From Amphibalanus amphitrite (Eukaryota; Arthropoda; Thecostraca; Balanomorpha; Balanidae): a stretch of 64,000 nt of DNA. Location of the stretch: positions 1 through 64,000 of the forward strand of contig NW_024883018.1 of NCBI RefSeq assembly GCF_019059575.1, given 5' to 3'. Below, piece after piece: positions 35,801 through 47,800 of the stretch. The position numbers and the translations under genes were made by a program. The number at the start of each line of letters is the position of its first letter. The stretch's first letter is position 1. The notes beneath the pieces are model-generated. The model searched no databases, had not been told where the DNA came from, and saw only the letters and a program-made list of their open reading frames with translations.

Positions 35801-38800
35801 CCGAATTCTATCTACATACCAAATTTCAGATCGATACCTCGTTTTTTGGCCAAGTTATAGCGAAAAAACTGTTCAAAAATGATGACGTCAAATTTTCAAA
35901 CTCAATTTTTGGCAATTCTAGAACTCGTAGAGCAAAACGAAGACCACCATTAGACTCCCCGTGACGAGCTGCATCGAATCGATACCCATTTTATGCAAAA
36001 ATATCAACTTTGAAATTTGACCTAATTTGACCTGACCTTGACCTGACCTTCACAAAAACGTGACCTAGGCTGGCCCCAAAGGCTGCCTAACCCACATAAT
36101 CGCATTTGTCATGTAAAATGGACCATAAAACATGTATCACACGACACATTCATATTGTGACCCCCGGTGACCTGACCTCGCTGTGACCTGACCTGGTATC
36201 AGTGACCTCAGATAGCAAAGTATGTGTTTGACGAACAATGTACCATCGATGGTTTTCAATAAATTACCAATTTACTCGCTTTCACAGCACATTTCTTGAA
36301 TTGCCTGTGAACGGTGAAAATCTGACCTTTGACCTGACCTGTGACGTCATCGGTTTGACCTAGGTCAATGAAATTTGGTCACAAGGTAGTTCCCGGGTGG
36401 GGCTATCGAACGCCGTTTGAATTTTGAAAATCCGCCGGTAACTTTCCGAGATCTTAGGGGGGGCCGATACGGCCCCCCCCCCCTACGGGTGGTAGGGTCC
36501 GCCGGTAGCCCTACGGGGCGCGGGTTAATGTCAACTGAAGAACCCTTTTCTAAAGACCGACACATCTCTGCGCTTATAACAAAATTATGAAAACAATGTA
36601 AAGTCGTGAATAAATATACATACTCTACTCGACCGACCGAAACGTTCGACAGAATGCATACATCTGCGACCATTTCATACAAGAGACGCATGCATCTTCA
36701 TAGGCCGCTCGCAGCCATGGCTACTACATATTTAACAGAGTTCTGAGCGTGCCATAAATCCACTCTACTCATACTGGAGAGGTCCCCCGGGCCGCGCACA
36801 GACGCGCCGTCGACCGACCGCTCGCAGTTCCCCCACCCACTAACGGCTGGATCTACAACCTACAGCCAGGGCGGGAAGGAACGGGATGGTCTCTTGAATA
36901 GACAGCCGCTTACAAAGCCTCGAAGTTCGAATTATAATCACGGACGATGCGGGACTATCATCTCACTTATGTTACGCCGCAAGTGACTAACAAATCACAG
37001 AGTCACAAAAGGAATGCTCCAAAAGCTCATCAACCAAGGAATGTGTTTCGGAGCGCCAGACTTGGGCAAGTCTGTCTGTCATGGGACCGCACATCCATTT
37101 ACAAATCACCTGATCAGCCGGTCCATTACCAGCGCGGCGGACGGCAGTGCCATCCCGTGCCAGCACACACGCACGGGACGGCACGGGTTCGGGACACGCA
37201 CACACAGTGATGCAAATGGGGTCCACGAGTGGCCATAAATACCGAAAAGGCCCAAATTTCAAGTTCACCTAATCGAATAAATCGTAATATGGCCAGTTAG
37301 GCAAATGTTTGGGGTGTCTGAAAAATATAATTTTCATATTTTTGTCAAAACCGGGCTCGTGTATGATTGTCAGAAGTCGTGACATTTTCTATGTCGTAAA
37401 ATGACTGTCAGATACTCGCAAGTTCAAAGGCCGCTAGCGTGCATTCATTTGGTACAAATGGCAAAAATTATACATGGCAATGATCCCCAAAGTCTGCTGC
37501 TTCTAATGCAGGTTCACAAAAAGCCGTATCTTTTTTTGGTTTGGCGTCGATTTAAGTATTTGTCATCATGTTGCAATCGCAGTTTTTTACTAAAAAATAT
37601 TTGCTTTCGTTTCACCTACAGCAGTTTACACATTGTGTGCCCGTTAGTGCGCCATACCACAGCATTCCCCATGGGCGTAGGAACGTCATGAAAAGTGGGT
37701 GGGCCACCCTGTCAAGGGGCCTCCTTTTCCAGGGGCCTCCTATTTTCAGGGGCCTCCAACTTTTGCCTCGTCCTGCTGGCTGCTTTCAAGTAGGTATGAC
37801 CTCCAAATCTAGCTTCTGACATCGGGCAGATGTACCCAGGGGCGTAACCGCTTAAGCGAACAGAGCGGGAAGTCCGCACCATTTTTAAAACTTATTCCCC
37901 CTCCGATTTTTTTTAGAATCTATTTGCCGCAAACGGCGAATGACCCCTGAAAACCCTTACACAAATGTCTTCCTCGTTTCCCAGGTGCCACCATTAGCTT
38001 CATAGGCGCCCTCTTTGGCATATAAGCGCCCTATGTATAGTCATCAGAGACATCCCTATATGTCCCACAGTCGCATACAATGTGCGCTTATCATAGGCGT
38101 CCCTCTTTTATGGACACTTGAAGCCTGAAGGCGCCTCTCTTTGCCATGCCGGCGCCCCTGTTTGTTATGAATGCACTACCATGGCATTGATCAATTGCAT
38201 TGCAGACCCCTATTGCATGTGGACGCCCATATATGTAGGCCTCACAGGCGCCCCTCTTTCGCATTGAGGCGCCCCTATGGGCATCATAGGCGCCCCTCTA
38301 TTGCACGTAGGTGCCCTACTGTCTCAGAACCGCTCCCTTTTGGCATGCAGACGCCCATCTTTCGTACGGAGGAGCCGCTGTGGTTCTTAGAGACGGCATG
38401 GTGCTCCCAGACGCAGATGGGGCTCTCGGAGTCGACAGTGTGGGACCTTCAGTCGCTGATGGGTGCCTGCCAGATGTGGACCCTCGGAGACGCCGGTATG
38501 GGGCCCTCAGAGATGCCGGTATGTGGCCCTTAGAGACACCGGTCTGGAACCCTCAGACACTTCAGTGTGAAGCCCTTACCATTGCTGGTGTGGAGCTATG
38601 ATATCCGCCCCCCCCCCGCGCACCGACGGGGGGGCGGATATCCGCCCCCCCCCTGAGGTTTTTCGCGGATAGCGGGAAAACCGCGGCGCGTAGCGCCGCG
38701 AAATTTGGTATGACTATTCTCTCATCAATTTTACACATGGTGTGCAAGTTTGAACCTCCTAACTTTTAAGGTCAGGTCACCAGGTCACTTTGAATGACCC

Positions 38801-41800
38801 AACCTCAAGTCACTTTTTTGCAACTTTGTCACCGTGCCAGAGCTACAGTAGATGTCGGAGGCCTTTGAAAGTCGCAGGATGTTATTAGGTCATTAGTAGC
38901 TACAATTTGTATATCTCGGAATTTTGATGTCGGTGACCTAAGGTCAGGTCAATTTCGCGACCTCCCCATTATAAGTCAATGGGGGAAAAATCAACTCCCT
39001 GTTTTTACCACTAAAACGGGTCGGAATGGCCTCATATACCATACATGACTTCACATACGATCAACCTTCACTACCTTGAGGTCTGTTTTGCTGTTGGGCA
39101 GCTGTAAAGTCATGTGACGTCATCAAAGGTCACCAAAGGTTTTTTGCCAATAACTCCTTACAGGAACAAGATACAGCCGCGCGGATGGTCTCATTGTGTT
39201 CAGCTCGTCAAGACGCATCGAATGATATACATGATGACCTCGAGGTCACGTGACCTGAGGTCAACCTTTGACCTTGACCTTTCGAGGTCAACATATATAT
39301 CATTCGATGCGGATTGACGAGAGGATCACGATGATGCCCTTAGTTTGTTCCTATCTTGACTAATTCGAAAGTTATTCGAGAAAAACCCTGTCCATATCTA
39401 GCGCCGCCATTTTGACTTTTTCGACCCCTGTGACGTCATCTTTGACCTGACCTGAAAATGACCTTAGTAAAAATTGTAGACCTTGTCCGTGCGTATCCGA
39501 TGCCGTTTACCGCTTGTCGCTATCTTGCTTCGTTCTCGAGATCTCAGGGGGGGCGGTCATCCGCCCCCCCCCGTCGGTACTAAGTTGGCGCCGACCCCCG
39601 TCGGTGCGCGGGTTAAATCCCTCAGAGGCCGGTACATGGACATTAGAGCTAAGTGAGAGCTTGTGTGGTGCCTTCAGTGGCCTTGTGGGGAGCCGCATCA
39701 ACATGGTGCTCTCAGGAGCCGGTGAGTCCTCAGAGTCACCGGTGTGGGGCCTTCAGAGCTCGGAGGTACTGGTGTGGGGCCCTCAGAGGTGTCGGTGAGG
39801 GTCCTCCGTCCTTCAGATGTACCTATAGAGCCTTGAGATGCACAGGTGTGGTGGGCGGTGGCCCACAGAGGCGCAGGTGTGGGGCCCCCAGAGCCACCGA
39901 TATATGGCCCTAAGAGACACTAGTATGACCCTCAAAGGCGCCGCTTTGTGGCACTCATAAACACTGATGTGGAGCCATCACACACAGGCGGGTGGAGCCG
40001 CTAGAGGCCGGAAAGGGCCCTTAGATGCCTACAAGGAGCCTTCAGAAGCCGGCGTGGCACCCTTATGGGGATAGGCGTGTCTACTTAGGAGCCCTTGAGG
40101 TGCTCTCATGAGCTCTGTGGGGTCCTACCGAGCCGAAATATGGCCACGGCCAGTTGCCGCCGCATGGCTCTTCGGACTATCATTCTCAGGGGCCTCATCT
40201 GCCTAGTTTGAATAGAAGGACCTCTCAGACCATCAGTCTCATGGGCCTCCTCTGGCTAGTATAAATAGAAGGGCCTGTTAGACCATCAATCCTAGGGGCC
40301 TCCTCTGTTTAGTATAAATAGAAGAGCCTCTCAGACCATTAATCTCAGGGGGCTCCTGTAGACAGTATAAATAAAAGGGCCTCTCAGACCATCAGTCTCG
40401 GGGGCATCCCTAGAAAAGTGTAAATGTGGATAGAGGGCCCCCTCAGATTCATTAGGAGTGGACCTCTCTGACTATCAGTCTCAGGGGCCTCTTGTGGCCA
40501 GTATGAATATAAGAGCCTCTCAGACCATCGGTCTCAGGGCCTCTTCTGACTAGTGTGGATAGAGGGCCCTCCCAGACCACCGGTTTCAGGGGCCTCCAGT
40601 GGCCAGTTATATGAACAGAAGGGCCTCACAGCCATCAGCCTCGGGGCCTCTTCTGACTGGTGTGAATATGAGGGCCTCTCATACCATCAGTCTCAGGGGC
40701 CTCCTCTGCCTAGTGTGAATATAAGGGCTTCCCAGGCCATCAGTCTCAGGGGACTCTTCTGGCTGGTGCCGGATTGAGGGACCTCCTAGACCGAAAGTTT
40801 TGGGGGTCTCCTGTGGCCAGTATGAATAGAAGGGCCTCTCAGTCCATCAGTCTCATGGGCCTCTTCTGCCTGGTGTGATTATAAGGGCCTCTCAGGTCAT
40901 CAGTCTCAGGGGCCTCCTCTGACTACAGTGTAGATGGATAGGCCTCCCAGACCATCAGTCTCAGGGGCCTCATCTGACTATTGAGGATAGAGGGGCCTCC
41001 TCTGACTAGTGAGGGTAGGGGGCCTCGGCTAGACCGCCAGTGTCAGGGGCCTATTCTGGCTAGTGTGGATGGAGGGGCCTCCCAGACCACCAGTCTCAGA
41101 CCTCTGACTAGTGTGGATACAGGGGCCTCCCAGACCGCCAGTGTCAGGGGCCTCCACAGATCCACTAGGGCCTCTCAGGCCATCAGTCTCAGGGGCTTCG
41201 ACTGACAAGTATGAACAGAGGGCCTCCTTGGATCCATCACGGCCCCTTGGAGTCCGTGCATGGAGATTCGTGGAACTTATTTTTACCGAGTTTGTTTATT
41301 CTGGAAGGTGACGACGTCCTCTCAAATCGAGACGAGGGGCCTCGAGTAAAAGGTGGGTGGGCCAAAACACATGGTTGGCCCCCCCACCTCGAAAAGTGGG
41401 TGGGCACTTGCCCACCTGGCCCCCCCTGTTCCTACGCCTATGGCATTCCCTAATCATTTCTGAGCCGCACTGTAAAAGAATTAAGGCGCTAGCACAGGGC
41501 TGACCGGCGCTACTCAAGTTTTCGTCCGTTGCGGTCGGGTGCCGCGGTGGGCGGGCGGCCGCGCCGCGGGCGGGCAGCCACAGCGGGGGTTCACCGGTGC
41601 ATCCCTCTCCTATTCCTAAACGAAGTGTCCTATCGCCTCGCAACAAAAACCAACGGATTGTCCTTGACAAGATCTCGCGAGTGAGCATATTACTTTTGAC
41701 TTAAGGTCAATATTTGACCTACTTATAGCAGGTCAAAGTCAAACGTCTGTCGAAATTGCAATCCGCGGTGAAAGTAATCCGCCCCGACCGCGACACCCGA

Positions 41801-44800
41801 CCGCGCCGGACTAAAACTTCAATAGCGCTGGTCTGCCCTGTTAGCGCCTTAATTCTTTCACGGTGTGGCTCAGAAATGATTAGGGAATGCTATGGTATGG
41901 TGCACTAACGGGCACACACTGTGTTAGCTGCTGTAGGTGAAACGAAAGCAAATATGTTTCACTAAAAAATTGTTATTGAAACATGATGACAGATGATTAG
42001 ATTACCGCCACACCAAAAGAGATACGGCTTTTTGTGACCCAGCATGAGAAGCAGCAGGCTTTAGGGATCATTGCCATGCATAATTTTTGTAGTTTCTATT
42101 AAATGAGCGCACGCTAGCGGCGTATGAAGTTGCAAGTATCCGACAGTCATTTTACGACATAGAAAATGTCACGACTTCTGACAATCATACACGAGGCCGG
42201 TTTTGAAAGCTAAACATGAAAGCTATGTGATTTCAGATGCACCAAACATTTCTTTGGTTAGCCATATCGCGATTTACTCAGTTTGGTAAACTTGACTTTT
42301 TGGTATTTATGGCCACTCGTGAACCCCATTTGCATCACTGTGGCACAGGTCGGTCAGACACAGGACGGTACGGGTGCAGGACGAGCGCCCGCCCCATCCA
42401 GACATGGGAAATGCTGGGAAAGAAGCAACCAAACAACGATCGATCTCTAAAAATAGTGTACTCGTGAGCCTCAACATAAATTGCACACGTATTGTGTACT
42501 TTGCCCGCTCTATGGGAAGCAGCTCAGCGTCACAGCACCCTCCACGATCTCCGTTAGTAGGCTGCTAGTAGCTGCCGTCCGGCTCTCCGTCCGGCGCTAT
42601 GTAAATTGGATGGCTGTTGACGTCCGTCACAAGGGGCCTCGGCCGTTCCCCGGCCCATCTCGGCCATCCACCGAGTAATAACTGCAGTATGAACGGCCCG
42701 CGCCATTCGGCCGGAGCAAACAACGCCCGGGGAGGGACCCCGCTGCACTGGCGTTCACGACCTCACGACGGCTACCGAGGGGCTTCCTATGACCAGCGAG
42801 GCGCGTCACCGTTCGCTGGGTCACCCTGCCAGCAGCACTGGCTGTGTCTGACGACCTCTCTGCCACTGGAGGCGACAGGGCCGACCCCCGGACCCGCCCC
42901 GTCCGGTGGAACCGTGCCAGAGGGTCGACCAGCGCTCTGTCAGGGCCGAGCCGTCAGAGACACGCGCCCGTACGCTGCCCCGGTCCACCGCCCGACCACC
43001 GTACCCCCGGCAACGAGCGGTCCGCTCACACAAGGTCCACGCGAGAGAGAACGCATCAGCCTTTCAGCCGTCAGTACCAGACTCGTTTTCTCTGTGGTTG
43101 TGTCGGCGCAGCTGTCATCAGCGTACGAGCGGGGTGAGGGAGGGAGGCGGGGTGGAGTGGCCATCCTGCGTCCGCCGTATGAATGCCCAGTAGTGGGGGA
43201 GATGTGTTGATATGCGGGGCGGGTTGGTCACGTGCCGATGGCTCAGGGAGCTTCAAGGGTGGGGAGGGACGGTGGGGAGGGACGGTGGGGAGGGACGGTG
43301 GGGAAGGACGGTGGGAGAAGGGATATCGACCAGTGCTCGGAATCCGGTCGGCCGAGTGGGACCGAAGGGCTGAGATGTTCTGGAGAGACGGGACTCTGTC
43401 CGAAGTCTGAGAGGGGTGGTCCGGGAGAGACGACATACTGGGCCCGGCCATCAAAGACCAACCACATGCGAAGCAATAACAGGTAGTTAGGTTATTTTTA
43501 TTATGAATGATAGATATGCTGAAAGGTTAGGCACCGTTGTGGTAGTTTTATAATGAAAAAGGTTCATAATTATATCAAGTGCCTTTTTCTTAATTTTTAA
43601 ACCGTGAAGGAGTCAGAAGAAGTATACACTGTAGCGAACAAGGAACATAATGAATTTGATTTCTTCTAGAACTCTTCTAAAATCTTTCGCCCCTTTAATT
43701 AAGCTCCTCGATTTTCTCCTAACCAACCAGTAAAACGCCTTTTGGGCGAAGAACGAGCGAGCGAGATAGTGAGCCCTGCACGTGCGGAAAGGCGAGAGGG
43801 TACTTCCAAGGGGCTTGTGCAAAGCACCCTTCTAACCGGTCGCTAGCGGTGTGCCAAATTTGAACGCAATCGGCCCAGCCGTTCCTGAGATCTGAAAGCG
43901 GCATTCTGCACGTGCACACGTGCAAACGGGGTCCAAAATGACTTTTGCACGGCACCCTACTAACTGGTCCCCAACCGTGTACCAAATTTGAGCGCAATCG
44001 GCCCAGCCGTTTTCGAGATCTGGAAACGCCACCTGCACGTGCGCACGTGCAGTAGCACCCTAACCGCAACACATGGGAATGCATTACCTGGTGGGTGCCT
44101 ACCTGTATGCCAAGTTTCAGCGAAATCGCCCCAGTAATTACCGAGTTATTAAAATGGGAACAAATTTGACACCTCTTATTGTTGTATTTTGCACGTGCAC
44201 TGGGGGTGACCCACATGCATAGAGAGTATCCTATTTTTGGTAGAAGGGATGCAGCTACCCTACAAAAATTACCGCAAGACAATCGCCCAAGCGGCTGCTG
44301 AGATATGAGCCTCTCAAAATCACTACTTTTGCAAAACAGCTTGAACACCCTTGACTTTTCACGTGGCACGTGCCACGACGGTCCCTGAGATGTATCAAAA
44401 GTAGTCAATTACGGGGTAGAAGGGATGGGGCTACCCAACAAAAAAGACCGCAGGCCAATCGGTCCCGGTCCAGCGGTTGCTGAGATATAAGCCTCTCAAA
44501 AGCGTTACAGGCCGGGCCGGGCCGGGCCGGGCCGGGCCGCTCATACTGAGATTTTTCCGTTATATTGAAAAGACTTCGCTTCGCTCGCTACGCTCGCTCG
44601 CTCGTAATAACATTCCGCGGAGCTGAAACCATCAAACAAGCCAGGCACATTACAGGATCTTGCAGCCGCCTTTCATCAGACAGCACCAGATAATGGAAAG
44701 GAATGGCGCGGACGATCTCCGCAATCAGGAACACATAACAGCAATAAAACACATTTTAGCTCTGGGTTCACCGTGGTCATTTTGACGCGTGTCCACACCG

Positions 44801-47800
44801 AGTGTCGCACATGGAGTTGAGCTAATCCCATCGTTTGGGTCTGGGCTAACACTTTGGGTCCAAGCTAACCCTACCGTTTGGGTCTGAGTTATCCCTACCG
44901 TTTGGGGCTGAGCGAACCTTGCAGTCTGAGTCTGAGCAAACCCGTCCGTTCGGACATGCTCTGAGTGCCACCCCGGCGGTCCCAGTCCGCCACGTCAAGA
45001 GTCCATACGTGCACTGACTGACAGACACGGGCTGGAGTTCAATCAGAGTTCAGACACGTGCTGACTGTCGAAGATGTCATCCAGTTCAACACATCAGATT
45101 TAGAACCCTACACCACGAGACGACAAGTCGTCGGCACGCCGGAGCTCTGCGCGCCGAGCACCGATAAGCCGGAACGTTCCCCATCCCAGAACCCGACACG
45201 ACCGAGGAATATCCGCCACCGTCCAGAAATATCCCAGAACGAGTCCTCGTATTCAGTCCTCGGGTGTCGCAGTGGAACGGCGCGCCTAATTAGCAGTCTA
45301 ATTTGCGTAGTTTGCCAGACCGCTCAGATGCGACCAAAGCCCACCACACACCAGCATAAACCAACAATAACCCGGGCCAAATTGTGTCCCAGCCCAGAAT
45401 TGTGACCCAATCCTCGGGCTCGTTCGGCAGAGCTCACTCACGCTGTAGACGTTCTCGATCTTGGTAGCCACCTCCTTGTCCTGTACGAACAGGTTGTGGC
45501 CGCCGGGCACGTTCTTCATGATGTGCCGCTCGATCTTCTCGTTTTCCAGCACGGCCAGCCCGTTATCCACCAGGATGGGCGGCAGCGTGGCGTCAAAGTT
45601 GGACCTGTGGACACGGGGGGGGAGGGGGCGTCAAATTAAGCTGTCTGACCTGTGGACACAGGAAGCAGGAGTCCAGGTTGGACCTGCGGACCTGTAGCGC
45701 GGTGTCGGCTGGCGGGCACTGGTGGATTGATGGTCGAGCGTGGGAAAGTGTGTCGATGACGGCGGTATACGAGTGGAGATGACTGGTAACGGCTAAAGTA
45801 AGAATTTTTGAGGAGCACCTTTGATGAATTTATAAACCTGACTTCGTTAAACGCTCATATTGTTCAGGACTCATTGATATTTTTTAGCTGTTTTACTGTA
45901 CAGTAAACCTAAATAAATCATTGGTGGACCAATTAAACATTTTTAGAACTTCTAATAACACTATTTTCCATTCCCAGCACGCACCATCGCTTCTCGGCCA
46001 TTAAGCCTCGCTCCCCCCGAGAGCCGTCGCCCGTCAGCCCACTAACAGTGCAATAAGGCGATCGTGCGTATGCATTTCAGTGTTGAGCTCAGCCAACTTT
46101 GAACGGCCTTTTGTGCCAAATCATAGTATCCCCGCTCCACTTCCGGACTTCCTCAGACACCGCTCACCCCAGGCCAGTGACCCTTCTGACCCGTCGCGGG
46201 GGGGGGGGGGGGCAGCGGGCGTGCCATCCCTCCACAAGAGGCCGTTTTGCGCGCGGAACGGCTGACACATAATCAGCGACCCCATTCTCGGCCGAGCGAG
46301 CTCTGGAGACGCTCCACTCAGTGCGTGGGGGGGGGGGGGGAGGGATGAGCTCCGAGCTCTGAGCGGGAGAGCCGCTCCCGGCGAGAGCAGAGGCTCTGCT
46401 CAGGGGAGAGCCGCTCCCGGCGAGAGGAACCTCTGCCTCAGCAGAGCTCGGGTCGGGTGTCGCAGCTGGAGCCGTGACATCGCGGAAACCAGGGCATAAA
46501 AATCCGACAGATGGATCGCTGGAACCCAGCAGCCGCGACTTTGTGCTGCAAAACAGTAAATACCTCGCAGAGGCCTCCAGCCGGGTCAGGTCCAGAGTCC
46601 AGACGTCCCGGGAAAGAGTTATTCGCGCTAACACGAAGCAGCTCAACGTGACTATCGCAATAAACTACATCGAAGCTGGTAATAAAAACTGCTCAATGAA
46701 GAGTTGCATGACAACGGCCTACCGAAACCATACGTCTCCCCATTCCTCTCCCCCCCCCCCCGCCTCTCCCCGCCGTTTGAACCGAACACAACTGTGCGCA
46801 GCGGGCGGCGTTCGGTGTCCGATTTATTGGGCGCAATAGCGGCGGTCATATATATCGAGCAGCTGGCCGGCTGATCGCAGAGTATCGCCGCCAGCGCCGG
46901 CCCGGCTGCTCCATAGATAGCGCGCCCGTCTCCGGGGCCTGGTGTCGCCCCTCATCAGCCAGTTCCGGTGAGGCGCCCCGGTACGTCTCACCAATGAATG
47001 CAGAGAGGATTGACACGGGATAAATGTGGAATACCGCGAACGTACCGATTGGCATATGGCGACCCGGGTAGGACGATGTGGGTAGGATTCAAAGATGGGA
47101 CTCGTGTCGCGTGGGGTTAAGATGGCGACGGAAGTGGTTGCGTTAGGAGTGTCACTGGCTGTGCATGGCAACTGGGTGTGAAGGGTGTGAAAATCGAACA
47201 TTAATGAGCAAATGTGGGTAGGCACCTCAAAATTCACCCGCGCTGATATTGAAGATCGAGTGCTGCAGCCCACAAAGGATCAGGAGACACCTAGGATGAA
47301 ATGAGGCAGTGAGACGGCAATGCTCTTCCGAATATCGATTCTGACTATAGAGTGCTAGGGCAGACAAAGGAATTGGAAATGCCTCGGAAGTAATAAGCCA
47401 GTGAAATGGTATAGCTGTCGGGAATTATTGTTGCATCGGCATGCCCCTACTGTTTCGAGCAAATCAGTTTTGAAACTGTTCCGAACCAAATAATAGATGA
47501 GATGGCGTGAAAATGGCAGGTGTGTGAAATAAAATTGATAGGAAAAAATGTGGAGACGAACCGAAACCATAAAACATAAACAGTGTTGTAGGAAGGAGTC
47601 GTAATCAAATTATGTCTTGCGTAGGTATATCAAATTTGACACATCCGCAAGCCACACGCGAGCGCGAAACGAGCGCCTCCCACTTCCATTGACCATCTCG
47701 CGGCATCATGGCATTCGCGACGATTCCATATGTGATTTGTACGCCATTTATTTGTCAGCCATTGCGCTGCTCGCGCAATAAATCAATGTCGTCTGCCTGC

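Larger units (their letters stand above)
37670..41442. mobile_element. hAT-type element 2 with 8-bp duplication, minisatellite-filled
   Basis: Ends CATGGGCGTAGGAAC and the inverse of CATAGGCGTAGGAAC. Perfect 8-bp duplication GCATTCCC (37662-37669, 41443-41450); the intact site GGGAATGC is in the other arm of the fold-back at about 41885. The interior is degenerate GC-rich tandem repeats with element Q4 inserted. No transposase. Confidence 0.9.
37203..42342. mobile_element. Transib-like fold-back element, interrupted by hAT 2
   Basis: The ends are CACAGTGATGCAAATGGGG and its inverse, flanked by a 5-bp duplication GCACA (37198-37202, 42343-42347). CACRGTG/CACAATG-type heptamers with 5-bp duplications mark Transib elements. 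Arms of about 540 bp: left 37203-37669 continuing at 41451-41530, right about 41805-42342. Without hAT 2 and its duplicate site the element is about 1.36 kb. The loop is GC-rich. No transposase. Confidence 0.75.

Noticed and set aside
42617-43210. 197-codon plus-strand frame in CLIC intron 3
   Set aside because: CpG-rich stretch with similar frames on both strands; no recognisable domain.
43719-44408. 229-codon minus-strand frame with repeated NGWADC-QIW peptides
   Set aside because: The peptide repeats come from the recurrent DNA phrase in that block, which also occurs in non-coding elements.
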